Source of the DNA: Microbacterium resistens NBRC 103078
Lineage (GTDB): Bacteria > Actinomycetota > Actinomycetes > Actinomycetales > Microbacteriaceae
Assembly (NCBI RefSeq): GCF_001552355.1
Contig: NZ_BCRA01000023.1
Span: 1 to 53,812 of the forward strand
Direction of reading: 5' to 3'
Length of the DNA: 53,812 bases
Of this stretch, positions 26,291 to 34,368 are shown piece after piece. The notes below the pieces were generated by a model that was given only the letters and a program-made list of their open reading frames with translations, did not search any database and had not been told where the DNA came from. Position numbers and translations under genes: made by a program. How positions within the stretch are numbered: the first letter of the stretch is position 1; each line of letters starts with the position of its first letter.

Positions 26291-27052
26291 TCAGACGCGA
26301 CCCCTCCGGGCGACGCGCGCGGTCACGGAGGCCGGCAGCACCCTGGCGAGGGCGACGATCGCCTTGTAGCGGAGCGACGGGATCGAGACCGCTCTGCCGC
26401 GGGCCGCGTCGCGCAGTCCCTCGCGGACCACGTCGCGGGCGTCCAGCCACATCGCCCGGGGCACGCCCTCCTGTCCCGGCGCGAGGCCCATGCGCTCGTG
26501 GAAGCTCGTGTGGGTGAATCCGGGGCATACGGCGGTGACCGACACGCGGTCCTCGGCGTACTCGGCGTTCGCCCAGCGGCTGAAGCCGATCAGCCATCCC
26601 TTGCAGGCCGAGTAGGTGGAGCGCGAGATGAAGCCCGCGACGGAGGCGACGTTGACGATCCGTCCGCCGCGTCCGCGCATGACGCCCAGGGCCGCATGCA
26701 TCAGCCGCATGGAGGCCTCCACATGCACGCGCAGGTGGCGGACCTCGTCCGCGATGTCGTTGTCGGCGAACTGCAACGGCAGTCCGAAGCCGGCGTTGTT
26801 GACCAGGAGGTCCACCGGGCGCCCGGCGTTCGCGAGCCGGCGCTCCACGCGGGCGAGCTCCCTCGGGACGGACAGGTCGGCGGGGAGGACCTCCACGACG
26901 ACGCCGTAACGCTCGCGCAGCGGCGCCGCGACCGCGTCGAGGTCGTCACGCGAGCGGGCGACGAGGACCAGATCGGATCCCCGCGCCGCGAGCTGACGCG
27001 CGAACTCCGCGCCGAGTCCCGCACTCGCCCCGGTGATCAGCGCGGTCGGCAT
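26291..27052 (-). CDS. Short-chain dehydrogenase/reductase
   Basis: 253 residues, classical SDR. The cofactor motif TGASAGLG is at residues 7-14, NNAG follows PVDLLV, and the active site is Ser in NVASVAGFISRS plus YSACKGW (Tyr-x-x-x-Lys). NADP preference is suggested by VARSRDDL after the second strand. The substrate is unknown. The ATG shares a base with the folA stop (TGATG, 27050-27054), so it is the last gene of the thyA-folA unit. Confidence 0.9.
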   Translation of the reverse strand: MPTALITGASAGLGAEFARQLAARGSDLVLVARSRDDLDAVAAPLRERYGVVVEVLPADLSVPRELARVERRLANAGRPVDLLVNNAGFGLPLQFADNDIADEVRHLRVHVEASMRLMHAALGVMRGRGGRIVNVASVAGFISRSTYSACKGWLIGFSRWANAEYAEDRVSVTAVCPGFTHTSFHERMGLAPGQEGVPRAMWLDARDVVREGLRDAARGRAVSIPSLRYKAIVALARVLPASVTARVARRGRV

Positions 27053-27528
27053 CAGCGCTCGTACCCGAGGAAGCGGTATCGGATCCCGGTCCGGGAGGTC
27101 TGCCACTCCCCCTCGTCGACGAGTCGCCACCCTTGGCGCGACGGCGCGAAGGCGTCGCCCTCCACCACGAGATCGAGCTCGGTGACCTCCAGCCGGTCCG
27201 CGCCGCCGATCGCCTGCGCGTAGATCTCCGCGCCGCCGATGATCCAGATCCGGTCGCGGCCACGGGCGGCGTCCGCCAGGTTCGCGACCCGCTGCGCTCC
27301 CTCCGCGCTCCAGTCCTGTTGACGGGTGACGACGATGTTCTCCCGCCCGGCGAGCGGCCGGAACCGCTCGGGCAGCGACTCCCAGGTCTTGCGTCCCATG
27401 ACCACAGGATCCCCGAGCGTGGTCTCCTTGAAGTGCGCCATGTCCTCAGGGACCCGCCACGGCATCCCCCCGGAAGCGCCGATCACGCCGCCTTCCGCCT
27501 CGGCCCAGATCAGGCCGACCCAGGTCAT
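27052..27528 (-). CDS. folA: Dihydrofolate reductase
   Basis: 158 residues. Reduces dihydrofolate to tetrahydrofolate, regenerating the cofactor used by ThyA. Typical segments are [45 protein letters not shown] and [15 protein letters not shown]. The active-site acidic residue is Glu in PEDMAHFK. The ATG overlaps the thyA stop (ATGA, 27525-27528). Confidence 0.95.
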   Translation of the reverse strand: MTWVGLIWAEAEGGVIGASGGMPWRVPEDMAHFKETTLGDPVVMGRKTWESLPERFRPLAGRENIVVTRQQDWSAEGAQRVANLADAARGRDRIWIIGGAEIYAQAIGGADRLEVTELDLVVEGDAFAPSRQGWRLVDEGEWQTSRTGIRYRFLGYER

Positions 27529-28340
27529 ACCGCCACCGCCGCGCGGATCGCCGGGTGATGCTCGTACCCCTCGACGACGAAGTCCTCGAAGCGGTAGTCG
27601 AAGATCGACTCGGGGGTGCGGGCGAACCGGAGGGTCGGGTACGGATACGGCTCGCGGGTGAGCTGCTCGCGCACCTGCTCGACGTGGTTGTCGTAGATGT
27701 GACAGTCGCCGCCCGTCCACACGAAGTCGCCCGGCTGCAGCCCCGTCTGCTGCGCGATCATCAGGGTCAGCAGTGCGTAGGAGGCGATGTTGAACGGCAC
27801 CCCGAGGAACAGGTCGGCGCTGCGCTGGTAGAGCTGGCAGGACAGGCGCCCGTCCGCGACGTAGAACTGGAACATCGCGTGGCACGGTGCCAGGGCCATG
27901 TCCGGGATGTCGGCCGGATTCCACGCGGAGACCAGGAGCCGCCGTGAGTCCGGGTTGTCGCGGATCTGCTGGACGACCTGCTGGATCTGGTCGATGTGTC
28001 CGCCGTCGGGCGTCGGCCAGGAGCGCCACTGCACGCCGTACACCGGTCCGAGCTCGCCCTCGGCGTCCGCCCACTCGTCCCAGATCGTCACGCCGTTCTC
28101 CTGGAGCCAGCGCACGTTCGAGTCCCCGCGCAGGAACCAGAGCAGCTCGTAGGCGATGGACTTGAAGTGCACCCGCTTCGTGGTGATGAGGGGGAAGCCC
28201 TTCGACAGGTCGAAGCGGATCTGCCGGCCGAACGCGCTCGTCGTCCCCGTTCCCGTGCGATCGTCCTTGCGGGTGCCGTGCTCCAGGACGTCCCGGAGCA
28301 GGTCTTCGTACGGCGTGGGGATCGCGGCGCTCATGCGCAT
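27525..28340 (-). CDS. thyA: Thymidylate synthase
   Basis: About 271 residues, colinear with E. coli ThyA. Catalytic Cys153 is in [29 protein letters not shown] and FRFEDF-type C-terminal segment ([18 protein letters not shown]) are present. Methylates dUMP using methylene-tetrahydrofolate, producing the dihydrofolate used by FolA. Two ATGs, 28340 and 28334, are possible; neither has a good ribosome binding site. Confidence 0.95.
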   Translation of the reverse strand: MRMSAAIPTPYEDLLRDVLEHGTRKDDRTGTGTTSAFGRQIRFDLSKGFPLITTKRVHFKSIAYELLWFLRGDSNVRWLQENGVTIWDEWADAEGELGPVYGVQWRSWPTPDGGHIDQIQQVVQQIRDNPDSRRLLVSAWNPADIPDMALAPCHAMFQFYVADGRLSCQLYQRSADLFLGVPFNIASYALLTLMIAQQTGLQPGDFVWTGGDCHIYDNHVEQVREQLTREPYPYPTLRFARTPESIFDYRFEDFVVEGYEHHPAIRAAVAV

Positions 28341-28446
28341 CACGATACCCGCGCCGGACCGCGACGGGGCCCGTGACGCCCGCTCCGGATCCGTCCGTGC
28401 GCGGGTCATCCGGCGTCACATCCGGTCCCGGTCGGCCACGCCGGCG

Positions 28447-28452
28447 TACCCT
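28447..28452 (+). promoter_or_regulatory. Predicted -10 box (TACCCT), leaderless
   Basis: Spacer CGACGC to the ATG at 28459. Confidence 0.5.
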
Positions 28453-28458
28453 CGACGC

Positions 28459-28920
28459 ATGTCCCTCCCGCTCGTCCTCGTCGTCATCGGGGCCCTGCTC
28501 GCGGTGACGGTGGCGATCGGTCTGCTCGCACGACGCCGCGACGGACGCCGCAGAGACGTCCGCGGGGATCGTCGCGCCACGGACGCCGCGGAGCTCGCCC
28601 CCGGCGGACTCGGCGACCGGGCGACGCTGGTCCAGTTCAGCACCGAGCTCTGCGCGCGGTGCCCGCAGGCGCGCCGCGTGCTCGACGGTGTGGCCGCGCA
28701 GCGGGAGGGCGTCGTGCGCACCGAGGTCGACCTGACCCACCGCGCGGATCTCGCCTCCCATCACGGCATCCTGTCGACCCCGACGACGTTCCTGCTCGAC
28801 CCGGACGGCACGGTGCGCTCCCGCTTCCACGGCGTCCCCCGCCCCGCCGAGGTCCTCGCCGCCATCGACGAGCTGACGCCGGCCCCCGCGCCGACGGCGA
28901 AGGAAAGGAGGGCGGCATGA
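28459..28920 (+). CDS. Membrane-anchored thioredoxin-like protein
   Basis: 153 residues: one N-terminal membrane helix (3-24), a basic stop-transfer stretch (RRRDGRRRD), and a thioredoxin fold with active-site CARC (Cys65, Cys68) and cis-Pro in ILSTPTTFLLDPDG. The topology rule of positive residues after the helix suggests the domain is cytoplasmic, which would differ from secreted TlpA/ResA proteins. TACCCT lies six bases before the ATG. The stop overlaps the start of the DUF4395 gene (ATGA). Confidence 0.85.
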   Translation: MSLPLVLVVIGALLAVTVAIGLLARRRDGRRRDVRGDRRATDAAELAPGGLGDRATLVQFSTELCARCPQARRVLDGVAAQREGVVRTEVDLTHRADLASHHGILSTPTTFLLDPDGTVRSRFHGVPRPAEVLAAIDELTPAPAPTAKERRAA

Positions 28921-29483
28921 CCGTCCCCGACGGCATCGACCCCCGCGGACCGCGCTTCGCCGCCGCGATCACCTCCGCGCTGCTGCTCGTCGCGACCGCG
29001 CTGGCCATGGCCGACGCATCAACGCCCGCCGAAGCGTCGTTCGGATGGTTCGCCTACCAGCCCCTCGCCGATGCGACCTTCGTCCCGACGGTTCCGTGGA
29101 CGGACCGCGCGACCGAGCCCGGCTTCGTCCTCGCGCTCGTCGTGGCGCTCCTGTTCGCCTGGAGCCTGATCTCGCCCCGCACGCAGCCGTGGGCACTGCT
29201 GTTCCGCGCCGCCGTCCGTCCGCGGCTGTCTCCCCCGGCCGACCTCGAGGATCCTCGCCCGCCGCGATTCGCCCAGGGGGTGGGGCTCGTCGTCGTGGCC
29301 GTCGGTCTGGCGCTGCACCTGCTCGGGGTTCCGTGGGCGCTGCCCGTCGCGACCGCCGCGGCCTTCGTCGCCGCGTTCCTCAACGCCGTCTTCGGGCTCT
29401 GCCTCGGCTGCCAGCTGTACCTGCTCCTGCAGCGCGCAGGGGTCCTGGGGCGCCGCACCGGAGGTTCCTCGGCCGCTGCCTGA
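28917..29483 (+). CDS. DUF4395 membrane protein
   Basis: 188 residues with four predicted helices (about 16-32, 70-86, 122-138, 141-168). The motif GLCLGCQLYLLLQR (Cys162, Cys165) is the DUF4395 signature, a C-x-x-C at the membrane. In many actinobacteria DUF4395 follows a thioredoxin-like gene, as here, so the pair may relay electrons. A large non-helical insert (32-68) is rich in Pro, Thr and Trp. Function unproven. Confidence 0.85.
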   Translation: MTVPDGIDPRGPRFAAAITSALLLVATALAMADASTPAEASFGWFAYQPLADATFVPTVPWTDRATEPGFVLALVVALLFAWSLISPRTQPWALLFRAAVRPRLSPPADLEDPRPPRFAQGVGLVVVAVGLALHLLGVPWALPVATAAAFVAAFLNAVFGLCLGCQLYLLLQRAGVLGRRTGGSSAAA

Positions 29484-29528
29484 TCGCTAGGCTGACAGCA
29501 CATCTGTCCCCGAACCGGAGGAACCGTC

Positions 29529-29954
29529 ATGCCTGTCACGAGCGAAGCCGCAGCCACCTGGACCGGAAGCCTCACGGAGGGGTCGGGCACCGTCTCGTTC
29601 TCCTCGTCCCACCTCGGCACCTTCCCCCTCGACTGGAAGGCCCGCTCCGAGGGCTCGGAGACCACCACGACCCCCGAGGAGCTGATCGCGGCAGCCCACT
29701 CGTCCTGCTTCAGCATGGCCCTGTCGCACGCGCTGGCCGGCAACGGCACGCCTCCGGAGCGCGTGGACACGACCGCGTCGGTCACCTTCAAGCCGGGCAC
29801 CGGCATCACGGGCAGCCACCTCAACGTCAACGCCTCCGTCCCGGGGCTGGACGCCGAGACGTTCCAGCGCCTCGCCGAGGAGGCCAAGGCCGGCTGCCCG
29901 GTGTCCCAGGCACTGTCCGGCATCGAGATCACCCTCGAGGCCACCCTCGCCTGA
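29529..29954 (+). CDS. osmC: OsmC-family peroxiredoxin
   Basis: 141 residues. The two redox cysteines are Cys60 in AAHSSCFSMAL and Cys123 in AGCPVSQAL, and TPEELIAAAHSSC carries the catalytic Glu. OsmC reduces organic hydroperoxides with lipoyl or other thiol donors. GGAGGA lies about six bases before the ATG. It sits after the thioredoxin-DUF4395 pair; a TAGGCT at 29487 suggests its own promoter. Confidence 0.93.
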   Translation: MPVTSEAAATWTGSLTEGSGTVSFSSSHLGTFPLDWKARSEGSETTTTPEELIAAAHSSCFSMALSHALAGNGTPPERVDTTASVTFKPGTGITGSHLNVNASVPGLDAETFQRLAEEAKAGCPVSQALSGIEITLEATLA

Positions 29955-29962
29955 CCTCCCTC

Positions 29963-30023
29963 ATCGAGTGGTCAGTTTCTGTGGGTTCGCGCGTCGCCGA
30001 CCCACAGAAACTGACCACTCGAT
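29963..30023. repeat. Perfect 24-bp inverted repeat between convergent genes
   Basis: Arms 29963-29986 and 30000-30023 are exact reverse complements separated by 13 bases. It lies between the stops of osmC (29954) and the membrane protein gene (30039), so it can end transcripts from both sides. The arms are AT-richer than the surroundings (GTGGTCAGTTTCTGTGGG), unlike the GC-rich terminators elsewhere in the window, and may be a dispersed palindromic element. Confidence 0.8.
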
Positions 30024-30038
30024 GCGAGGGGAGCACGA

Positions 30039-30482
30039 TCAGCGGGCGGAGCGCTCCATCCGGATCGCGGCGCGCACGCTCGCACGGGCCGCCTTGCGGT
30101 CGCCCGCCAGATCCTGCACGATGCCGAGACGCAGCCGCGCCCGCCAGTCCTGCGGCGCCGCGGACGCCTCGCTCTCGTACCGCTGCACGAGCCCCGAGGC
30201 CTCCGCCTTCACGACCCGTCCGCTGGGCAGCATGTGCACGTCGTCGTCCGGGAGCGTCCCCTCGGCACGCAGCGTACGGGTGAGCCGGTCGGCGGAGAAC
30301 CCGAACTGGAGCTCGCGCACCAGCGCCCACAGCCCGATCAGCGGCAGCACGACGAGAGCCACGCCCATGAGGACCCCCACCGGCTGCCCCGACACGAAGA
30401 GCGCGATCGCCCGCTGCCCGACCAGCACGATGTAGAGCAGGAGGCAGGCGGCCATCAGGGCCACCCCGATGCGGGAGCTCAT
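30039..30482 (-). CDS. Hypothetical membrane protein with cytoplasmic repeat-like tail
   Basis: 147 residues. Two helices (about 6-27 and 34-56) at the N-terminus are followed by a helical C-terminal domain; the last 45 residues (SEASAAPQDWRARLRLGIVQDLAGDRKAARASVRAAIRME) resemble one and a half tetratricopeptide units. No assigned function; similar proteins are common in Microbacteriaceae. TAGAAT lies six bases before the ATG. Confidence 0.75.
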   Translation of the reverse strand: MSSRIGVALMAACLLLYIVLVGQRAIALFVSGQPVGVLMGVALVVLPLIGLWALVRELQFGFSADRLTRTLRAEGTLPDDDVHMLPSGRVVKAEASGLVQRYESEASAAPQDWRARLRLGIVQDLAGDRKAARASVRAAIRMERSAR

Positions 30483-30488
30483 CCCTCG

Positions 30489-30494
30489 ATTCTA
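30489..30494 (-). promoter_or_regulatory. Predicted -10 box (TAGAAT), leaderless
   Basis: Spacer CGAGGG on the gene strand to the ATG at 30482. Confidence 0.5.
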
Positions 30495-30544
30495 GGCGGG
30501 ACGCCGCACGTCAGCCGCCGTCGCGACGGAGACCACCGCATAGG

Positions 30545-31234
30545 TCACGGCGTCTGCGCTGCCTCACTCGCATAGCGGGCGACGAACCGATCGCGCGCCT
30601 CGTCCAGGTGCGCTCGGAGCAACTCCTCCCAGACCGGATCGCCTTCCTCGACCGCCCGCAGCAACTCTCGGTGCAGATCCACTGCGCGTGCGGAATCGAA
30701 CATCGGATGGGGATTCACTTCCATGAGCGTGCGAAGTGTGCGCTCGAAGGCGAGCCAGGCGGAAAGCAGCCGACGCTGGCCGAGCGCGTGCGGGAACGCA
30801 CGATGGAAAGCCAGGTCCGCGAGCCCGAATGCGGTCCCGTCGGAGCGGGTCGCCGCCCGGTCCATCTGCGCGATCGCCTCGCGGGCCAGCCGTAGGTCCG
30901 CACCGGTCCGCGCAGCCCTGGCAAGGGCGTGGCGCTCCAGCAGGAACCTGAGATCGTAGATCTCCTCGATGTCGGCGCCGGTCACCTCCAGAATTCGATA
31001 GCTGCGGCCGGAGGCGGCGATGAGGTCGTCCTCGGCGAGCTGAGCGAGCGCGTCACGGACGGGACCGCGACTGGTACCGAACTCCTCGGAAAGCGACTTC
31101 TCGATCAACAGGTCGCCCGGGCGCCGCTCTCCGGAGAGGATCTGCCGCCGCAGAACGCGTGCGACCTGATCCCCCAGGGGCTCGTTCCGCAGCGCCATCC
31201 CCCGCCCGGGTCCTTGGTGTTTGGCTGCACCCAT
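30545..31234 (-). CDS. GntR-family regulator, FadR/FCD subfamily
   Basis: 229 residues. The winged helix is at about 20-85 (VARVLRRQILSGERRPGDLLIEKSLSEEFGTSRGPVRDALAQLAEDDLI) and the all-helical FCD ligand domain at 95-220, with metal-type residues in DLRFLLERHA, AFHRAF, DLHREL and RAHLDEARD. FCD regulators bind small acids, often with a metal ion. The ATG at 31234 is chosen because GGGAGGA is seven bases upstream; an ATG at 31252 would be further 5'. It is divergent from the aldolase operon and probably represses it through the GTTAAC array. Confidence 0.92.
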   Translation of the reverse strand: MGAAKHQGPGRGMALRNEPLGDQVARVLRRQILSGERRPGDLLIEKSLSEEFGTSRGPVRDALAQLAEDDLIAASGRSYRILEVTGADIEEIYDLRFLLERHALARAARTGADLRLAREAIAQMDRAATRSDGTAFGLADLAFHRAFPHALGQRRLLSAWLAFERTLRTLMEVNPHPMFDSARAVDLHRELLRAVEEGDPVWEELLRAHLDEARDRFVARYASEAAQTP

Positions 31235-31255
31235 GGTGTAATCCTCCCACATGGC

Positions 31256-31282
31256 TAACGGTTAACCGTTAACGGTTAACGC
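31256..31282. promoter_or_regulatory. Triple GTTAAC operator between the GntR gene and the aldolase genes
   Basis: Positions 31261-31280 read GTTAACCGTTAACGGTTAAC, a perfect 20-bp palindrome made of three GTTAAC units at 7-bp period. A further TAACG extends it on the left. It lies 22 bases from the GntR ATG and about 33 bases from the aldolase ATG, the right place for control of both. Confidence 0.7.
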
Positions 31283-31313
31283 GAGCCCCGCGTCCACGGG
31301 AAAGGAACCCGGC

Positions 31314-32075
31314 ATGGCCCACTTCCGTCCATCACTTCTCCATGCGGCCCGCTCCGGACGGCCTTTCTATGGCATGTGGATGATGACAGCCAGCACGGAA
31401 CTCGCCCGCATGGCCTCGGCAGCCGGCTACGACTACGTGGGGATCGATCTGCAGCACGGCTTCGCACGGATCGGGGATGTCGTGCCCCTGTCCGACGCCA
31501 TCCGCTCGGGCGGCGGCGCCATGGTCGTCGCCCGCGTCGCGGAGAACGATTTCACGCAGATCGGGGCCGTGGCGGACTCGGGGGTCGAGGCCGTCATCGT
31601 CCCGCTCGTGTCCTCAGCGGCCGACGCCGAACGGGCCGTCGCATCGTTGAGATACCCGGATGTCGGCGGGAGGCGCTCGTGGGGCGCGGCCAACGCTCTG
31701 ATGACGGGAGACCCGACCGGGGGCGACACACGCCCCCTGCTGTTCGCCATGATCGAGACCGCGGAGGGGCTCTCCGCCGTGGACCAGATCGCCGCCGTCG
31801 ACGGCGTCGATGGGCTCTACGTCGGCCCGAGCGATCTCGCCTTCGCCGTCGGCTCTCAGCCCGGTCCCGAAGGCCCGCGCACCACCGAAGCGATCGCGCT
31901 CGTCCTCGACACGGCCCGTCGCCACCGAAGGATCCCGGCGATCCACGCGGGCGACGGCGTGACCGCGCGCCAACGGCGAGACCAGGGCTTCACCTTCGTG
32001 ACCGCGTCGTTGGACGTCGGCGCGACGCGACGCGCCTTCGTCGCCGACCTCGCTCAAGGAAGGAGCGCGGAATGA
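31314..32075 (+). CDS. HpcH/HpaI-family class II aldolase
   Basis: 253 residues. Family segments are GMWMMTASTELARMASAAGYDYVGIDLQHG, the metal-binding AMIETAEGL (Glu) and LYVGPSDLAFAVG (Asp). These enzymes cleave 2-keto-3-deoxy sugar acids or 4-hydroxy-2-oxo acids into pyruvate and an aldehyde. The usual Asp/Glu-His pair appears as DLQHG. GGAAAGGAA lies before the ATG. The next gene overlaps by four bases. Substrate not determinable; the neighbouring dehydrogenase suggests a keto or hydroxy acid. Confidence 0.9.
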   Translation: MAHFRPSLLHAARSGRPFYGMWMMTASTELARMASAAGYDYVGIDLQHGFARIGDVVPLSDAIRSGGGAMVVARVAENDFTQIGAVADSGVEAVIVPLVSSAADAERAVASLRYPDVGGRRSWGAANALMTGDPTGGDTRPLLFAMIETAEGLSAVDQIAAVDGVDGLYVGPSDLAFAVGSQPGPEGPRTTEAIALVLDTARRHRRIPAIHAGDGVTARQRRDQGFTFVTASLDVGATRRAFVADLAQGRSAE

Positions 32076-33043
32076 GAGCCCGCCGTATCGTCGTCACGGA
32101 TCACTCTTTCCCCTCGCTGACGCACGAGGAGACCGCTGCCGCCTCGTCAGGAGCGGAGATCGTCGACGGACGGAACGCCACGGCAGAAGACGACGTCGCC
32201 GCTGTGACGACCGGTGCCGACGTCGTCCTGCTGACGTTCGCCGAGATCACCGATCGCGTGCTGGCCGGCCTCGCCCCGGATGCCGTCGTGATCCGATACG
32301 GCATCGGTGTCGACACAATCGATGTCGATGCCGCGACCCGGCGAGGCATCCGCGTATGCAACGTCCCCGACTACGGCGCCGACACGGTGGCCGATCACAC
32401 AATCGCCCTCGCCTTGGCCGTCCTCCGCCGTGTGGTCGACTACCATCGCGAGATCACCGGATCACCCGACGGCTGGGTCGGTGCCACCGCTATCGGCGCG
32501 ATCCCGGCGCTGTCGGACCTCACCTACGGCCTCGTCGGCACCGGACAGATCGGCCGCAAGGTCGCCGCCCGCATCCGCGCCTTCGGCTCGAGCGTCATCG
32601 CGTACGACCCCTATGCCGACGCAGGCATCCTCGCCGCCGAGGGCATCCGTCTCGTGGGCATCGAGGAGCTACTCGCCCGCGCCGACGTGATCTCGGTGCA
32701 TGCCCCGCTCACGCGCGAGACGACGCACCTCATCGATGCCGACGCGATCGCACGGATGAAGAGGACGGCGATCCTCGTGAATACGGCCCGTGGAGCCCTG
32801 GTGGACACAGTGGCCGCTGCGGAAGCCGTCTCCTCCGGACGCCTTGGGGGGCTCGGACTCGACGTCTTTGAGAGAGAGCCCTTGGAGCATGGCCACGCGC
32901 TTCGAACGGCACCCCGCACCCTCCTCACCCCGCACGCGGCGTTCTACTCCGAGACGTCCCTTCGAAACCTGCAGCGGCTCGCCGCAGAGGAGGCAGGTCG
33001 GGCACTGCGCGGCGAGCCGTTGCGCTGCGCAGTGAACGGCTGA
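32072..33043 (+). CDS. D-isomer-specific 2-hydroxyacid dehydrogenase
   Basis: 323 residues. Rossmann motif YGLVGTGQIGRKVAARI is central; the catalytic trio is Arg in NTARGALVD, Glu in DVFEREPLE and His in LTPHAAFYS. Such enzymes reduce 2-keto acids or oxidise D-2-hydroxy acids with NAD(P). It is translationally coupled to the aldolase gene (ATGA at 32072-32075) and preceded by AAGGAAGGAG. No transporter lies with the pair. Confidence 0.92.
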   Translation: MRARRIVVTDHSFPSLTHEETAAASSGAEIVDGRNATAEDDVAAVTTGADVVLLTFAEITDRVLAGLAPDAVVIRYGIGVDTIDVDAATRRGIRVCNVPDYGADTVADHTIALALAVLRRVVDYHREITGSPDGWVGATAIGAIPALSDLTYGLVGTGQIGRKVAARIRAFGSSVIAYDPYADAGILAAEGIRLVGIEELLARADVISVHAPLTRETTHLIDADAIARMKRTAILVNTARGALVDTVAAAEAVSSGRLGGLGLDVFEREPLEHGHALRTAPRTLLTPHAAFYSETSLRNLQRLAAEEAGRALRGEPLRCAVNG

Positions 33044-33083
33044 TCCCACCGTTCCCGGGGCCCGAGGACCGCGATCCGGTCGG

Positions 33084-33830
33084 TCATGCGCTCGGGACGA
33101 TCCCCAGGTCGATGATGCGCTCGAGCCCCACGATCACGCCGCGCGCGTCCCGCGCGTACGGGAGGGCGAGCCGGATCCCCGGCGCGTACGCCTCCGCGGA
33201 GTCGACCGTGTCATGCCGGATGGTGAGCGATTCGCCGGGGCCGGAGAGGATGACCTGCTGCTCGGCCATCACACCGGGACGCCGCAGGGAGTGGATCGGC
33301 ACCCCGGCGACCTGCTGCCCGCGGGCACGCTGGTCCACGTGCGGCGCGTCGACGGGACCCTGCCCGGCCCGGGCCTCGGCGATGAGCTCCGCGGTGCGGA
33401 CGGCGGTGCCGCTCGGGGAGTCGATCTTCGTGTGGCGGTGGGCCTCGATGATCTCCGCCGACCCGAAGAAGGGCGCGGCGATCGCGGCGAGCGCCGAGCC
33501 GAGGACCGAGCCCACCGAGAAGTTCGGGATGAACACCGCGCCGGTGCCCGCGGCCTCGACCAGCGGGCGGACCAGCGCGATGCGCTCCTGCGACCAGCCG
33601 GAGGTTCCGACGAGCACGTTGACCCCCCGCTCCACGGCGGCACGGACGACATCCACGCTCACCGCCGGAGTGGAGGCGTCGACGACGAGATCCGCCCCGT
33701 CGAGCTCGCCGAGATCGCTGCGCGAGGTCAGGACGGCGTGCACGTCGAAGCCGTCCTGCTCGTCGATCACCGAGCGGATGATCGCCCCGAGCTTGCCGGT
33801 CCCGCCCACCAGGGCGACGCGCGTGGTCAT
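33084..33830 (-). CDS. dapB: 4-hydroxy-tetrahydrodipicolinate reductase
   Basis: 248 residues. NAD(P)-binding VALVGGTGKLG at residues 5-15, and the signature EAHRHTKIDSPSGTA with the catalytic His and Lys. Reduces the DapA product on the way to lysine and diaminopimelate. TAGAAT lies six bases before the ATG, so the mRNA is probably leaderless. It is convergent with the dehydrogenase gene. Confidence 0.95.
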   Translation of the reverse strand: MTTRVALVGGTGKLGAIIRSVIDEQDGFDVHAVLTSRSDLGELDGADLVVDASTPAVSVDVVRAAVERGVNVLVGTSGWSQERIALVRPLVEAAGTGAVFIPNFSVGSVLGSALAAIAAPFFGSAEIIEAHRHTKIDSPSGTAVRTAELIAEARAGQGPVDAPHVDQRARGQQVAGVPIHSLRRPGVMAEQQVILSGPGESLTIRHDTVDSAEAYAPGIRLALPYARDARGVIVGLERIIDLGIVPSA

Positions 33831-33836
33831 GTCTCG

Positions 33837-33842
33837 ATTCTA
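33837..33842 (-). promoter_or_regulatory. Predicted -10 box (TAGAAT) of dapB, leaderless
   Basis: Spacer CGAGAC on the gene strand to the ATG at 33830. Confidence 0.5.
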
Positions 33843-33879
33843 TTCAGCGCGGCACGCCGGAGGCCCCCGCCGCGCGGCG

Positions 33880-33885
33880 TACCGT
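33880..33885 (+). promoter_or_regulatory. Predicted -10 box (TACCGT), leaderless
   Basis: Spacer CGAGGC to the ATG at 33892. Confidence 0.5.
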
Positions 33886-33891
33886 CGAGGC

Positions 33892-34368
33892 ATGCTCGTG
33901 TTCCGTCCTGCTTCCCCCGAGGATCCCGACGCCCAGGAGATCCTGTCCGCGTACTTCGCGATGCGCGCCGCGGAGTTCCCCGGCGGCACGTACTCCCCCG
34001 CCACGCCCTCGCCGTCCGCCTTCACCGAGCCCGTCGGGGTGCTGCTGCTCGCGGAGCACGACGGCGGCGTGGTCGGCTGCGGCGGCATCCGCCTGCTGGA
34101 GCACCTGGAAGGACGCGTCTACGAGGTCAAGCACGTCTTCCTTCGTCCGGAGACCCGCGGCCGCGGGTGGGGAAGGCACCTGCTCGAGGAGCTGGAACGG
34201 CGGGCGCGCGCATGGGAAGCGACCGCGCTGGTCCTCGACACGCACCACACGCTCGCCTCGGCAGGCCACCTCTATCTGCGCACCGGCTTCGTCGAGATCC
34301 CGGCGTACAACGACAATCCGAACGCGACGCGGTGGTATCGCAAGGACCTGGTCGGCGATGAGCACTGA
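33892..34368 (+). CDS. GNAT-family N-acetyltransferase
   Basis: 158 residues. GVLLLAEHDGGVVGCGGIRLL and VKHVFLRPETRGRGWGRHLLEELERRA form the GNAT core with the acetyl-CoA loop RGRGWG; LYLRTGFVEIPAYN is the C-terminal motif. The family resembles PA-type acetyltransferases with an IPAYN..P..RWY end (EIPAYNDNPNATRWYRKDL), common in actinobacteria, substrate unknown. TACCGT lies six bases before the ATG. The next gene starts 11 bases before its stop. Confidence 0.88.
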   Translation: MLVFRPASPEDPDAQEILSAYFAMRAAEFPGGTYSPATPSPSAFTEPVGVLLLAEHDGGVVGCGGIRLLEHLEGRVYEVKHVFLRPETRGRGWGRHLLEELERRARAWEATALVLDTHHTLASAGHLYLRTGFVEIPAYNDNPNATRWYRKDLVGDEH

